Shown piece after piece: positions 42,639 to 51,750 of a stretch of DNA of 64,000 nucleotides (the first letter of the stretch is position 1; each line of letters starts with the position of its first letter). The position numbers and the translations under genes are program-made. The stretch spans positions 1,116,001 through 1,180,000 of the forward strand of contig OX621172.1 of assembly GCA_951640195.1 (NCBI GenBank). Direction: 5' to 3'. Source of the DNA: Porpolomopsis calyptriformis. Taxonomy: Eukaryota > Basidiomycota > Agaricomycetes > Agaricales > Hygrophoraceae. Under the pieces are notes generated by a model. That model ran no database searches. It was not told the origin of the DNA and worked only from the letters and a program-made list of their open reading frames with translations.

Positions 42639-43800
42639 TGTTCTTTCAGTTCCCTGACGAGCTGAGTTTTCCTTTCCTTCGGCCAGCGATCGATCCCGCA
42701 GTTATCCACCATTCGAGTAGTTTCCTCTGCAGTACCTGGGGAAACCACTTCTTCGATTCGTTCCGTCTCGATTCCTCGAATATTTCGTCCTCGACCTCGC
42801 CCTGTGTTTGGTCTTCCTCGTCGCTGTCCGGCAGAGGCACCACTCGATGGACGCGCTGTCGAAGAAGAGGCGAGAGGGGGATTTGGACACTTGTTTGCCC
42901 AATGGCCTGATTCTCCACAGCGATAGCAGTTGCCTCGCGAAACGCGCGATATTGGTGATGAGGAAGTTGTCTCCTGTTTGATAGGAGCAGAGGAGGGAGT
43001 TCGAGTCGTCGTTCGAGCCATGGTCTCCCTGGGAGCATAGTAGTTACTCCTGGGAGCGGCACGACGCTCAAGTGCAAGCTCGAGGCGTTGTCTGTCGAAG
43101 ACGGAAGCTTTTCGCTTCCAAGCGTTGAGGGTGGCGGGGATGGGATCAAGGGAGTAAATCTTTTCGAGAATTCCGGGATTGAGGCCGTTCCGGTAAAAAA
43201 CTTTGAGGGCGTCGTCGTTGAATCCTGTTTCGTCCGCGAGAGCTCCGAATCGTACATTATAATTGTCCACAGTGGAAAGTCCTTGAGTTACCTTTTGAAT
43301 TTTGACCTGAGCTGTCGCTCTCGCGTCAACGTCTCCGAAACACTCCTCGAGTTCTTCCATGAAGTCTTCGTAATCGGCTCCGATCCACTGAGCACGCTTA
43401 AATTCTTGGGTCTGTTGTCGAGCCCATGATTGGGCGACACCGATCTTCATAAATGACAAGACATAAGTGATCTTCTGTCTGTCGGACCACTGGCTGTCGT
43501 CAAGGACTAGACGACAAGCCTGGATGAAGTTAAGGCATTTGGCGGCAGACCCGTCGTATTCATCGGGTTTAGCGATTTTGATGGAGGGGGGAGCGGGTTG
43601 TTGGGGTAGAAGAGGTTGCTGAGGTTGCTGGGGTTGTGGAGGAGGTTGGGGTTGTTGTTGTTGTTGGAGTTGGGCGATCAGTTGTTGTTGTTGGGTGATG
43701 GTCTGTTCGAGTTGGCGAACGGTGGCCACCAAGGTCGCAATATCAATGGTAGGGGGATTGGTAGGGGCGTTAGCGGACGTTCCTGACATGTTAGTAGATG
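42629..43800 (-). CDS. Element I gag with zinc knuckle
   Basis: The first in-frame ATG is at 43798-43800 (MSGTSANAPTNPPTIDIATL), giving 390 residues. The frame is open upstream to about 44180 without any ATG and encodes a sequence conserved in F and partly in B and D. Domains: a Gln/Pro-rich coil (30-90), capsid block CLNFIQACRLVLDDSQWSDR and FMKIGVAQSWARQQTQEF, YNVRFGALADETGFNDDALK, then a CX2CX4HX4C knuckle (CYRCGESGHWANKC) and an Arg/Gly tail. Ends TAA 42629-42631 in the context CAG GGT TTT TAA. It forms the particle shell and binds the RNA. Confidence 0.93.
42632..42638 (-). promoter_or_regulatory. -1 frameshift heptamer GGGTTTT, element I
   Basis: X XXY YYZ type (G GGT TTT) in the gag frame, directly followed by the gag stop TAA. 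The pol frame is -1 and open through this point. Confidence 0.65.
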
Positions 43801-44219
43801 TCGGTTGTTGTGGGGTTGTTGGAGCTGTTGGTGTGGGCGTGGGTGTCGCGGAAGAAAGTTGAGAATAAAGGGAACCGTATCGTCCTGGTGGGGTAGCAGT
43901 CCGTTGATGAACTGGTCTAGTTGTTGGTACCGAAGATGAAGTGAAGAGTCCTCTTGTTCTTGATCGAGTCCGTGGTCCTAGAGAGGCAGGAGCAGGGGTA
44001 GGAGTAGCTAGCGTTTCTTCAAGAACTGAGGTAAAAGATGGTTCTTGATCTCGAATTGTAGCTGAGAAAGTCGATCTTGAAAGGGGGTCTTCGTAGTGTT
44101 CCTCAACGTCTGAGTTATCGGTAGAAGCCAGGATGGAAGTTGGCAAAGGGTAAAGAGGTGATGTCGATGATCACAATGATGGGGAGGTTTGGATAAGCGA
44201 GTGGGAGAGAACCAGAAGG

Positions 44220-44231
44220 AAGTCTGATTCT
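44220..44231 (-). other. Self-complementary primer site of element I
   Basis: Minus strand AGAATCAGACTT abuts the 5' LTR. It is complementary over 11 nt to AAGTCTGATTC at 44332-44342 within the LTR, 35 nt downstream of TATATAAA. No tRNA-type TGG site is present. Confidence 0.65.
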
Positions 44232-44642
44232 TGTTATAAACCGGTTGTTTGGAATGCGTTTTACTTCGGGTGTTCTGTCCCAAGAGATGTAGAGGATGAT
44301 TCCAAGTCCTTGTTATAAGTAGTCTAACGAGGAATCAGACTTAAGGTCTGATACGTACAGAAGTACTCTTTATATACTGACTACTTATCTGTGTGAGTCA
44401 GTGCGACATAACATGCGGTAAAGATAAGGATGAGTCATCGTGATCGATGACGAATCATAAAGGGGTTGAAACATAGCGGAAATGAAGTGTGTCCACATAT
44501 AGGTAAAGTAAAGGGGAATCCCTGGGGAATCCCTGGGGAAGGTAATGGGGAATCCCGGTAACAGATGGGGGGAATCCCAAGATAAGAGATAGGTTTGCAT
44601 ATGATAAGATAAAGAAAAAGAAGGAAAATTACGACCGTGACA
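44232..44642 (-). repeat. 5' LTR of element I
   Basis: 411 bp, identical by eye to the 3' LTR. It contains two TGAGTCA sites (44394-44400, 44431-44437) upstream of TATATAAA in the minus-strand sense, and several GATA motifs. Confidence 0.97.
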
Positions 44643-44743
44643 GACGCGTGGTCCCGCGCACATGGACCACACGCCCCACCTCCTGGATATTTGATGCACG
44701 GGACCAGCCGCTTGGCACAGCGGTTGCATGCCGGCTCATGACA

Positions 44744-44794
44744 CTAAAACATGTATATTAGATCATACATGCTATAGAAATAAAACATACTTAC
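44744..44794 (-). other. Intron 2 of the antisense Zn2Cys6 gene
   Basis: GTAAGT donor, ATCTAATAT branch-like site, TTTTAG acceptor, 51 bp. Splicing joins exon 2 to the Cys-rich exon in frame. Confidence 0.7.
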
Positions 44795-45277
44795 CTGCAC
44801 AGTGGATTTGACCCGTCCGCCCTTCTTCAACGTTTCCCCCCCTGCCCCGACCTCATCCTCACCGTTCCCGACACGCTCCGACGTCTCCGTCGCTGTTCCC
44901 CCCCTCTCTGTTGTTATGACCGAAGGCTCTTCTGATGCCTTCGATCCGACCCCCAACATCCTCTCCTGGCGGGCCCTCGCTCATTCAACCCACTCCTGCT
45001 TCTCCTTCTCCTCTTCCTCTATCCTCCTCTCCTCCTCCGTCTTTTCCGTCATCTTCTCCGCTACCTCCTCGGCCTCCCGCCTCTCCTCCACAATTGCCTC
45101 AGCCCATGCCTCTTCCTCTATCGCCCTCTCCTTCTCCTCCATCACCTTCCTTTCCGCCTTCCACTCCTCCCCATGCTTCTTGTACGCCTCACTTATCTCC
45201 TCCGCGAGATCCTCCACCACTCAGGGAATCTCCTCCCCACCCTCTATCATCTCCGGAAGTCTCACTAAGAAATTTGT

Positions 45278-45327
45278 CTGTACAGACTGATCAGCCCAGC
45301 ATCAGACATACCAAACAAAAGACTTAC
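45278..45327 (-). other. Intron 1 of the antisense Zn2Cys6 gene
   Basis: GTAAGT donor, a GGCTGATCA branch-like site, TGTACAG acceptor. 50 bp, typical of filamentous fungi. Keeps the frame. Confidence 0.7.
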
Positions 45328-45596
45328 TGCGCGATCCACGTTCTCTAGCACCCAGGTGTCGTACCCGGAGCTCTCTGGCCCCCCAGGATGGAGGACTGAC
45401 GCATCTTGAAGCTCGATAATCAGACTCTTGAAGTCTGTCGGTTCATTGTCATTGGACATCATCGAGGTTGTTGTTCAAAGAGAAAAATGGTGACATGTCA
45501 CATACAATCACATGTAAAAAGCAGTCAACAAAATCACATGACTCAACTCTATTCTCGCACCAACCAGGGATGGCTGGTATCTAACTACCCCAGATA

Positions 45597-46139
45597 TGTA
45601 GGAGATCCACTCTCCCTACAAACGGAAAACCTCTCCATCACACACAAGCTCAACCTCACCAAATCTGTATACACATATCCCAAAAGCCCGACCCTTCCAA
45701 CCTTCCGATAAACATTCTGATAACGTCCGCCTCTAACCGGAGGACTTCCGAAAACACGAACTCCTTCAGAAACACCTCAAACCGATCGGAAAGTCTCTTT
45801 TCTTTGTTTTCCTTATCTTATCTACCTTTTCCTATCTTCCTTTCGCCTATCTACCTAATTCCCACTCACATATTCTTACAAAGGAACTATCCTTTGTACA
45901 CATACCTACAAAGAAGTTCCTTTATTCACCTCCTCTATATATATCAAGTAGATAATCACTAAAGAAGACAGACACACCTTCCCCAATACATACCTTCCCT
46001 TCCTACCCAATATATCAAGCTTTCATAAGCTTGAAACCCCTGTCCATCATCATGTGATTACTGAATCAGTTCCTACGTGTTCTGATACCCCTTGGATGAA
46101 TGAGAGGAATCTCTCCCAAGATCCCTCACACCTTCTACA
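45597..46139 (+). repeat. 3' LTR of element E
   Basis: 543 bp with the same ends as 30716-31258. Followed by CCGC and element D gag. Confidence 0.92.
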
Positions 46140-46693
46140 CCGCTGTCCCTACCACACTTCAAGAGTGGAAGGATGCCACGACACATTATCAACACCAAAA
46201 AGACATTCTTGCCTCACAGAAACAGTCCTCCACGTCCCGACCCTAATACTCCAACCCCTTTCCTACCCGAGGATCATCCATGGCTGCAACAACGACCCAT
46301 CAAACGATAGCAGCCCCCACTGTCAAAAGAGAAGAGTCTTCCTCTTCTGCCCTTACGATCCCGTATGGAAACTGCTACTCCTGTGGCCAACCTAGGCACT
46401 TCGCGAACGCCTGCCCAAACTGTGTCACTGGTGATGCGAAGAATCTACCCGATACCTCTTCCTCACGTCGAGGAGGATATTATCGAGGCAGAGGCGGTTA
46501 CCGAGGATGAGGATGAGGACAAGGTCGTGACATACGTGTCGTTACCACTGAGCCCAACGTGGAGAATGTCAGCTCACCCACTACACTGGCAACGAGCGAG
46601 ACTCCATCGGATATGGCGAAATGTGGTATATGCAATTGGTCGGATGATTGAAAGAAGAGGCTGGTAATGGACTTGAAGTCCCAGGGTTTTTGA
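46140..46693 (+). pseudogene. Element D gag, C-terminal portion
   Basis: Continues gag after the E insertion: LQEWKDATTHYQHQKDIL, then ATTTHQTIAAPTVKREESSS, a zinc knuckle CYSCGQPRHFANAC, an Arg/Gly tail, and KSQGF before TGA 46691-46693. In-frame stops lie in the tail. The end is the same slippery context as in the other copies (heptamer 46684-46690). Confidence 0.8.
46684..46690 (+). promoter_or_regulatory. -1 frameshift heptamer, element D
   Basis: G GGT TTT followed by TGA. The pol frame lies at -1. Confidence 0.55.
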
Positions 46694-49600
46694 AAGGTCT
46701 GGACGATTTGCCCAACATTATGGACCATACCACTCGATGTACCATTACCCCATGCAATCTATTTCGAACTCTTGGTACTATCGAAAAGGGCAACTCAGGA
46801 CTTACGATGGATGTTTGGATCAAAGCTGCAGACAGTGGCTGACGTGTCCCCGCCACGTGTCTTATTGATAGCGGAGCTTCTGGAAATTTTATGGACGAGA
46901 CCTTCGCAACTCGTCACGAATTTACTCTTCAGGATTTGGAAACCCCAATCCCTGTACAGAATGCCAATGGGTCAGAGAACCGAGGAGGCCTGATCATTTT
47001 TGACACTGATGTCTGGATAGAAGCTCCAGGTGGACACATTGAAAGGATCTGTTTGGAAGTGACTGACCTCAGATCCAAGATTGATATTATCCTTGGCTAC
47101 CCATGGCTCAGAGCTCAAAACCCTAGTATCAATTGGGAGAAGTCAACACTGGCTCTCGGAGGCAAAGAGACTTCTTATCGGTATTGTAGCGGCAAAGCAG
47201 AACCCTCTGTGGTAGAATCAGTCTCACTGGCAATTACAAGTATTTCAAAATTGGACGAATCTCAAGCCAGCACGGTGGAGGAAGATATGTGAAAGTTTGT
47301 ACTGGAGGTCTATTGGAAAGACTATGCTAGTGTCTTTGCCAAGGAGTCCTTCGATTGCCTTCCACCTCATTCCGAGTTCGATCATGTCATTGATCTCAGA
47401 GACAACTTCGTGCCTCAAACTGACGGGACTTATCTGATGTCCCCTTGAGAGATAGAATATTTGAAGAAGTTTTTAGCTGAAAATGTGGCCACTGGATGAA
47501 TATTCAAAGGTTCTTCACCTCAAGCCGCTCCCTTCTTCTTAAGCAAGAAAGCTGAAGACATCAATGCGAAAGGACAAGATGCTAGATATAGACCAATCGA
47601 AGACTATCGTTATTTAAATCACTTTACAGTTCCCGACCATTATCCCCTACCTCTCCTGCACCAGATCATCCAACAACTGAAACTCCGATCTGCTGCATTA
47701 TTCACAGTTGTGGATATCCGATGGGGATTCAATAACATTCATATCAAGGAAGGAGACAAATGGAAAGCCGCCTTTCTAACGGTCGAAGGACTTTACATTC
47801 CAAGAGTGATGTTCTTTGGTCTACGAAATTCTCCAGCTACGTTCCAACAGATGATCGATACGTGATTTGCTGAAGTGCTGAAATCAGGTTGTGTTTTTAT
47901 CTATATCGACGACGTTCTCATCTGCGGAGATGATCTTGAAGAACTACAATACTGGACATTCAAAACTCTTGATATCATGAAGAAACATAAACTCTCCTGT
48001 AAACCCATCAAATGCCAATTCAAGAAGGAAGAGGTGATCTATCTGGGAATGACCTTGATGAAAGGTCATATCAGAACCAATCCCAAAAAGATCAAAGCCA
48101 TAGCCAAATGGCCTGAACCTCAGACTGTTAAACAACTCCAATCCTTCCTCGGAAGCGCAAACTTCTGGAGAAAATATATCAAGGACTCTTCAGAGATTGC
48201 CCAGCCACTTAACCAGTTACTCCACAAAGATACCATATGGGAATGGACGCCTAAATGACAACACGCCTTTGACCAATTAAAGCACTCCCTCATGAATGCC
48301 CCTGTCCTTGAAATACTAGATCAAGACCTGCCATATTGCTTGGAGACTGATGCTTCTGGATTTGCCTTAGGAGGTATATTGTCTCAGCTGCATGGTAAAG
48401 ACTGGAAACCTGTAGGCTTTCATTCAAGATCCTTAACCCCTGCTGAAAAGAATTATCCAACTCATGATGCCGAACTTCTAGTGATAATAGACTGTCTCAA
48501 TGCATGGCGACACCTTTTGGAAGGTTCACGACATGATCTTCTAATTTGCACTGACAGTCTTGCCCTCAAATATCTCAGTACTGCTTGTGTGTTATTCAGA
48601 CAACATGCTCGTTAGTCAGAGATTTTGGCAAGATATGAGTATAAAATCGAGTACGTCCCAGGGAGAAAGAATAAAGCCGATGGATTGTCCAGGCGCCTGG
48701 ATTATTTCAATGGAGGTAAAGGTGAGGTGGAAAATGAGATTTTAATTGCAAATGATTACTGGATCAATTCGATCGTCAAGCTTTCGAAACCGGACTTTTT
48801 CGCACGATTACGCTTCAAGCTACTGATACTGGACAAGATCTCACAGAAAATCGAGGATGCCTCATTGTTTTGGGACCAAGCTGATGGGTTGGTTCGCGAT
48901 GTTGAAGGTCAGATTGTGGTGCCAGAGGAAGTATCTTTGCGCACAGACATAATACAACTGTCCCACACCTACCCCCATGCTGGACACCCTGGCATTGAGA
49001 AGACAAAGGAGCTGGTGCTCCGAAACTTTGTTTGGGATGGTGTCTCTCAAGACATCATCAACTATGTACGATCCTGCCCTGCTTGTCAGCAAAACAAGAA
49101 TTACCCTTCGAAGCTGACAGGACTCCTACAACCTATACCCCCTGCTACTGAACCATGGACCAAGATAACTGTTGATCTCATCGTTCAATTACCTAATTCA
49201 CTTGGATATGACGCCATGATGGTAGTCGTCGATTGCTTTACGAAACGTGCCCATTTTATTCTGATAACTTCCAATCTCTCATTAGAAGGCGCTGCCCAAC
49301 TCTTCCGTGATCACATCTGGAAACATCATGGATGGCCAAAGAAGATCATTTCCAATCGTGGAGTTCAATTTGCATCGAAATTTACTGAAGCCCTTAATAA
49401 ACTTCTAGGAACCATATCTGGACTGTCTACTGCTTATCATCCCAAGACCGATGGTCAGACTGAATAAACAAACCAAGAACTCAAAGTCTACCTACGGTTC
49501 TATACCAACTTTATGCAAGATGATTGGTCCGAATGGCTGGCTTCTGCTGAATTCGCTTACAACAATTGACAACACTCTGCTACTTCACAATCACCCTTCT

Positions 49601-49805
49601 ATTTAGAGTATGGCTGTCACCCTTATCTGCCGATCACTATCGAATCCCCAAGTAACGTCCCCGCAGCGAATACCTTTCATGAACATCTCATGTGTGCTCA
49701 GAAGAATGCTGGTGAATCACTATCACATGCCGCAGAATCGATGAAGAAGTATGCTGATCGAAAATGAAAACTCGCTCCTTCCTTCAAGGTCAGAGATTTG
49801 GTTTG
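46684..49805 (+). pseudogene. Element D pol, protease to integrase, broken
   Basis: In the -1 frame from the slippery site: protease CLIDSGASGNFMDETF near 46860, RT with IRWGFNNIHIKEGDKW and FIYIDDVLICGDDLEE (YIDD intact near 47905), RNase H LETDASGFALGGILSQ near 48345, integrase YPHAGHPGIEKTKELV, TVDLIVQLPNSLGYDA, SNRGVQF (first residue Asn, not Asp) and YHPKTDGQTE. At least ten stops interrupt it; six are CGA to TGA relative to relatives. It is cut at 49805 by element G within DLVWLDTKN. Confidence 0.85.
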
Positions 49806-50145
49806 TGTCAGAGATATATTTTTTCTTTTTCCTTTGCTCGTCTATCTCTATTTACATCAGACAGTTTACATCAATAACCGCTTAGTAATAGAAGGTGACC
49901 CAGCCATATCTATATTTAGTCTACCATCACTCTCCTTATCTACATGACTCATCCATAGTCATTACAACTCACACATAGTCAGCATGACTCATACTTGGCT
50001 AGTATATAAAGCTAGCAGTAGATAGACTTAGGATAAGTCTGTTTCTTTCGTTAACACCCCAATCAGTAGTCTTCCAACCCTTTAAAACCCTACACCCAGA
50101 GCCTGAAGTAAAACCTTGCGATCAACCCTAGACTGCCGTCTAACA
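49806..50145 (+). repeat. 5' LTR of element G
   Basis: 340 bp, TGTCAGAG...GTCTAACA. Two perfect ATGACTCAT palindromes (49944-49952, 49984-49992) precede TATATAAA at 50003-50010. It lacks a 19-bp segment present in the 3' LTR between CGCTTAG repeats. Confidence 0.95.
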
Positions 50146-50157
50146 AGAAACAGACTT
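50146..50157 (+). other. Self-complementary primer site of element G
   Basis: AGAAACAGACTT directly after the LTR pairs with AAGTCTGTTTCT at 50035-50046 in the LTR, about 33 nt after the TATA box. The pair differs from that of I, B and D on both sides in a matching way. Confidence 0.65.
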
Positions 50158-50325
50158 CCTTCTTGCTCACTCCACGCTATACAACCCCTACTCTGTCTGG
50201 CCAGCGCTGAAGGTCTTCACCCACGAGATCAATTTCACCACCCAGACATTAACATCGATTAGGCTTGCTCTCTCCCCTTGTATTCCCATCAAGCCCCCCA
50301 ATATCCAACTGCCACCGTTCCACCA

Positions 50326-51750
50326 ATGGTTTTGACTCGTTTATCACCCACTATCCCTCACCCTGCTATCCCTCTCTCCCAGGAAGGCTCTCTCCCTCCT
50401 GCCCCAGCTCCCATCCCCGATGAGATGGTTGACCCTGCCCAAGAAGAAGAAGAAGAAGAAGAAGAACAAGTGGGTCCCTCTCACTCAAAAGGGAAAGGTC
50501 GAGCTGAGGACAATGATAAGGATGAAGAAGAAGATCCACGCGTAGCCTTCGAGATCATGAAGCAGGATTATCAACAATTGCTGCAGGTCCAACAAGACCA
50601 AGCGCAAGTGAGTCATAGAATTGAACAACAACTTCAAGTATTGATGGCCAACCTCATAGGCCCCCAACCTATCCCTGCCCCTCTTGGGCTATTCCCCCAA
50701 CCTCTCCAAGCACCCCCAGTATTCCCCCAACCTGTCCCTGCCCCTGCCCCTGTCCCTGCCCCTGCCCCTGCCCCTGCCCCCGCCAAGATCAAGATGAACC
50801 CTCCTGACAAATTCTCTGGTGATCCCACCAAGCTCCGCAACTTCCTGTGTCAAGTGAAGCTGAATCATTTGGGATGACCAGGAATCTCAGAGGCTGACAA
50901 GATTATCTATGCCTTGTCGTTTATGATCAGAGGAAACGCAGAACCATGGGCTGAGCGTCAAGTAGATGCTTACACAATGTTGAACTGGGTTGGTGCCGAT
51001 TAGGCTGTCTTTGAACAAGCCCTTGCCCGAGACTTTGGAGACTTGGACCCCAAGTCAACTGCTCAACTGAAGATCAAGGACGTCAAGCAGTTCAACAAGA
51101 GCGCTGAGGAGTACAACATCAATTTCAATTAATGGGCCCATGATACTGGATACGGACAAGAAGCTTCGGTGACTTTGTATAAAGATGGACTCAACCCCTC
51201 CCTTTTGCGACAGATCTACCTTTCAGATCGTCAACCCACCACCCTCTTTGAATGGCAGTCTCGTGCTGCAGAACTTGACAGACGACATCGAGAATTCCTG
51301 GCTAGAACATCTTCTAAGCCCCAGACTCGTAACACTCGCATCACCAACACCCCCTACCAACAAGGACCACCTGCTGGTCCCTCCACCTATTCCAACCCTG
51401 CTGCCCCCAGAATCAAACAAGAAGAGAAGCCTGCTTCACTAGGAGGAATTCCCAAAGGAGCATGTTTCAACTGTGGACGGTTTGGCCACTTTGCCAGTTC
51501 TTGTCCCAATGCTCCTAGGACGAGTACTTCTGGTTCTGGAAGCTGCTCCTTCACCCCAGCAGTTAGAGGTCGTGGAGGAAAGAAACCTGGTCGAGGGAGA
51601 AATGTTCGAGTTCTGGAGACCTCAGCCTCGATTGAGGAGGTCAACTCCAATGAAGATTCTTGTCAAGACTTCGAGAAGTGTAGTATCATCAACTGGGAGC
51701 CTAAGAGGAAAGAAGAGCTGAAGAGAGCTTTGGAGAAACAGGGTTTTTGA
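50326..51750 (+). pseudogene. Element G gag, three stops
   Basis: ATG 50326 (MVLTRLSPTIPHPAIPLSQE). A Glu run and acidic stretch, a Gln-rich coil (DYQQLLQVQQDQAQVSHRIE), a Pro-Ala repeat at about 50740-50780, then FSGDPTKLRNFLCQVKLNHL and SFMIRGNAEPWAERQVDAYT. Stops at 50875, 51001 and 51130 fit single transitions. The zinc knuckle is CFNCGRFGHFASSC near 51463-51504. It ends KQGF with TGA 51748-51750. Confidence 0.85.
51741..51747 (+). promoter_or_regulatory. -1 frameshift heptamer, element G
   Basis: G GGT TTT then TGA; pol continues at -1. Conserved although gag and pol of this family have diverged. Confidence 0.6.

Larger units (their letters stand above)
37786..44642 (-). mobile_element. 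Element I: intact, very recent chromodomain Gypsy retrotransposon
   Basis: 6857 bp with two 411-bp LTRs that look identical base for base, and a perfect 5-bp duplication GACGC (37781-37785, 44643-44647). Gag, pol and ORF3 are all open. Gag-pol uses a -1 slippery site. It sits in exon 3 of the antisense Zn2Cys6 gene inside element E. It is the only copy in the window that could be autonomous and recently active. Confidence 0.97.
44643..45462 (-). pseudogene. Antisense Zn2Cys6 gene, 5' part with two introns, split by element I
   Basis: Minus strand. Exon 1 is 45328-45462, from MMSNDNEPTDFKSLIIELQD. Intron 1 is 45278-45327 (50 bp, GTAAGT...ACAG). Exon 2 is 44795-45277, a Glu/Lys/Ala-rich coiled coil (EEWKAERKVMEEKERAIEEE) with two TGA stops in place of likely CGA. 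Intron 2 is 44744-44794 (51 bp, GTAAGT...TTTTAG). Exon 3 from 44743 encodes CX2CX6CX8CX2C and is cut by element I. The sixth Cys is supplied from 37785 downward, giving a complete CX2CX6CX8CX2CX6C binuclear cluster spacing. Both introns join exons in phase 0. It lies antisense to its carrier E, 134 bp from the 3' LTR. Confidence 0.75.
30716..46139 (+). mobile_element. Element E: Gypsy-type retrotransposon with antisense passenger gene
   Basis: Two 543-bp LTRs (30716-31258, 45597-46139), primer site, gag-protease and pol on the plus strand, then a minus-strand intron-containing gene relic before the 3' LTR. Without element I it is about 8.6 kb. The LTRs differ at about 24 sites by eye, mostly CpG/TpG transitions. 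Left flank GCGG and right flank CCGC are explained by the inversion of the adjoining gag segment. Confidence 0.88.

Noticed and set aside
44802..45348. Plus-strand ORFs of 162 and 137 residues rich in Ser and Pro
   Set aside because: Shadow of the Glu/Lys-rich exon 2 on the minus strand.
50445..50475. GAAGAA run as a polypurine tract
   Set aside because: It encodes a Glu run within G gag, far from the 3' LTR.
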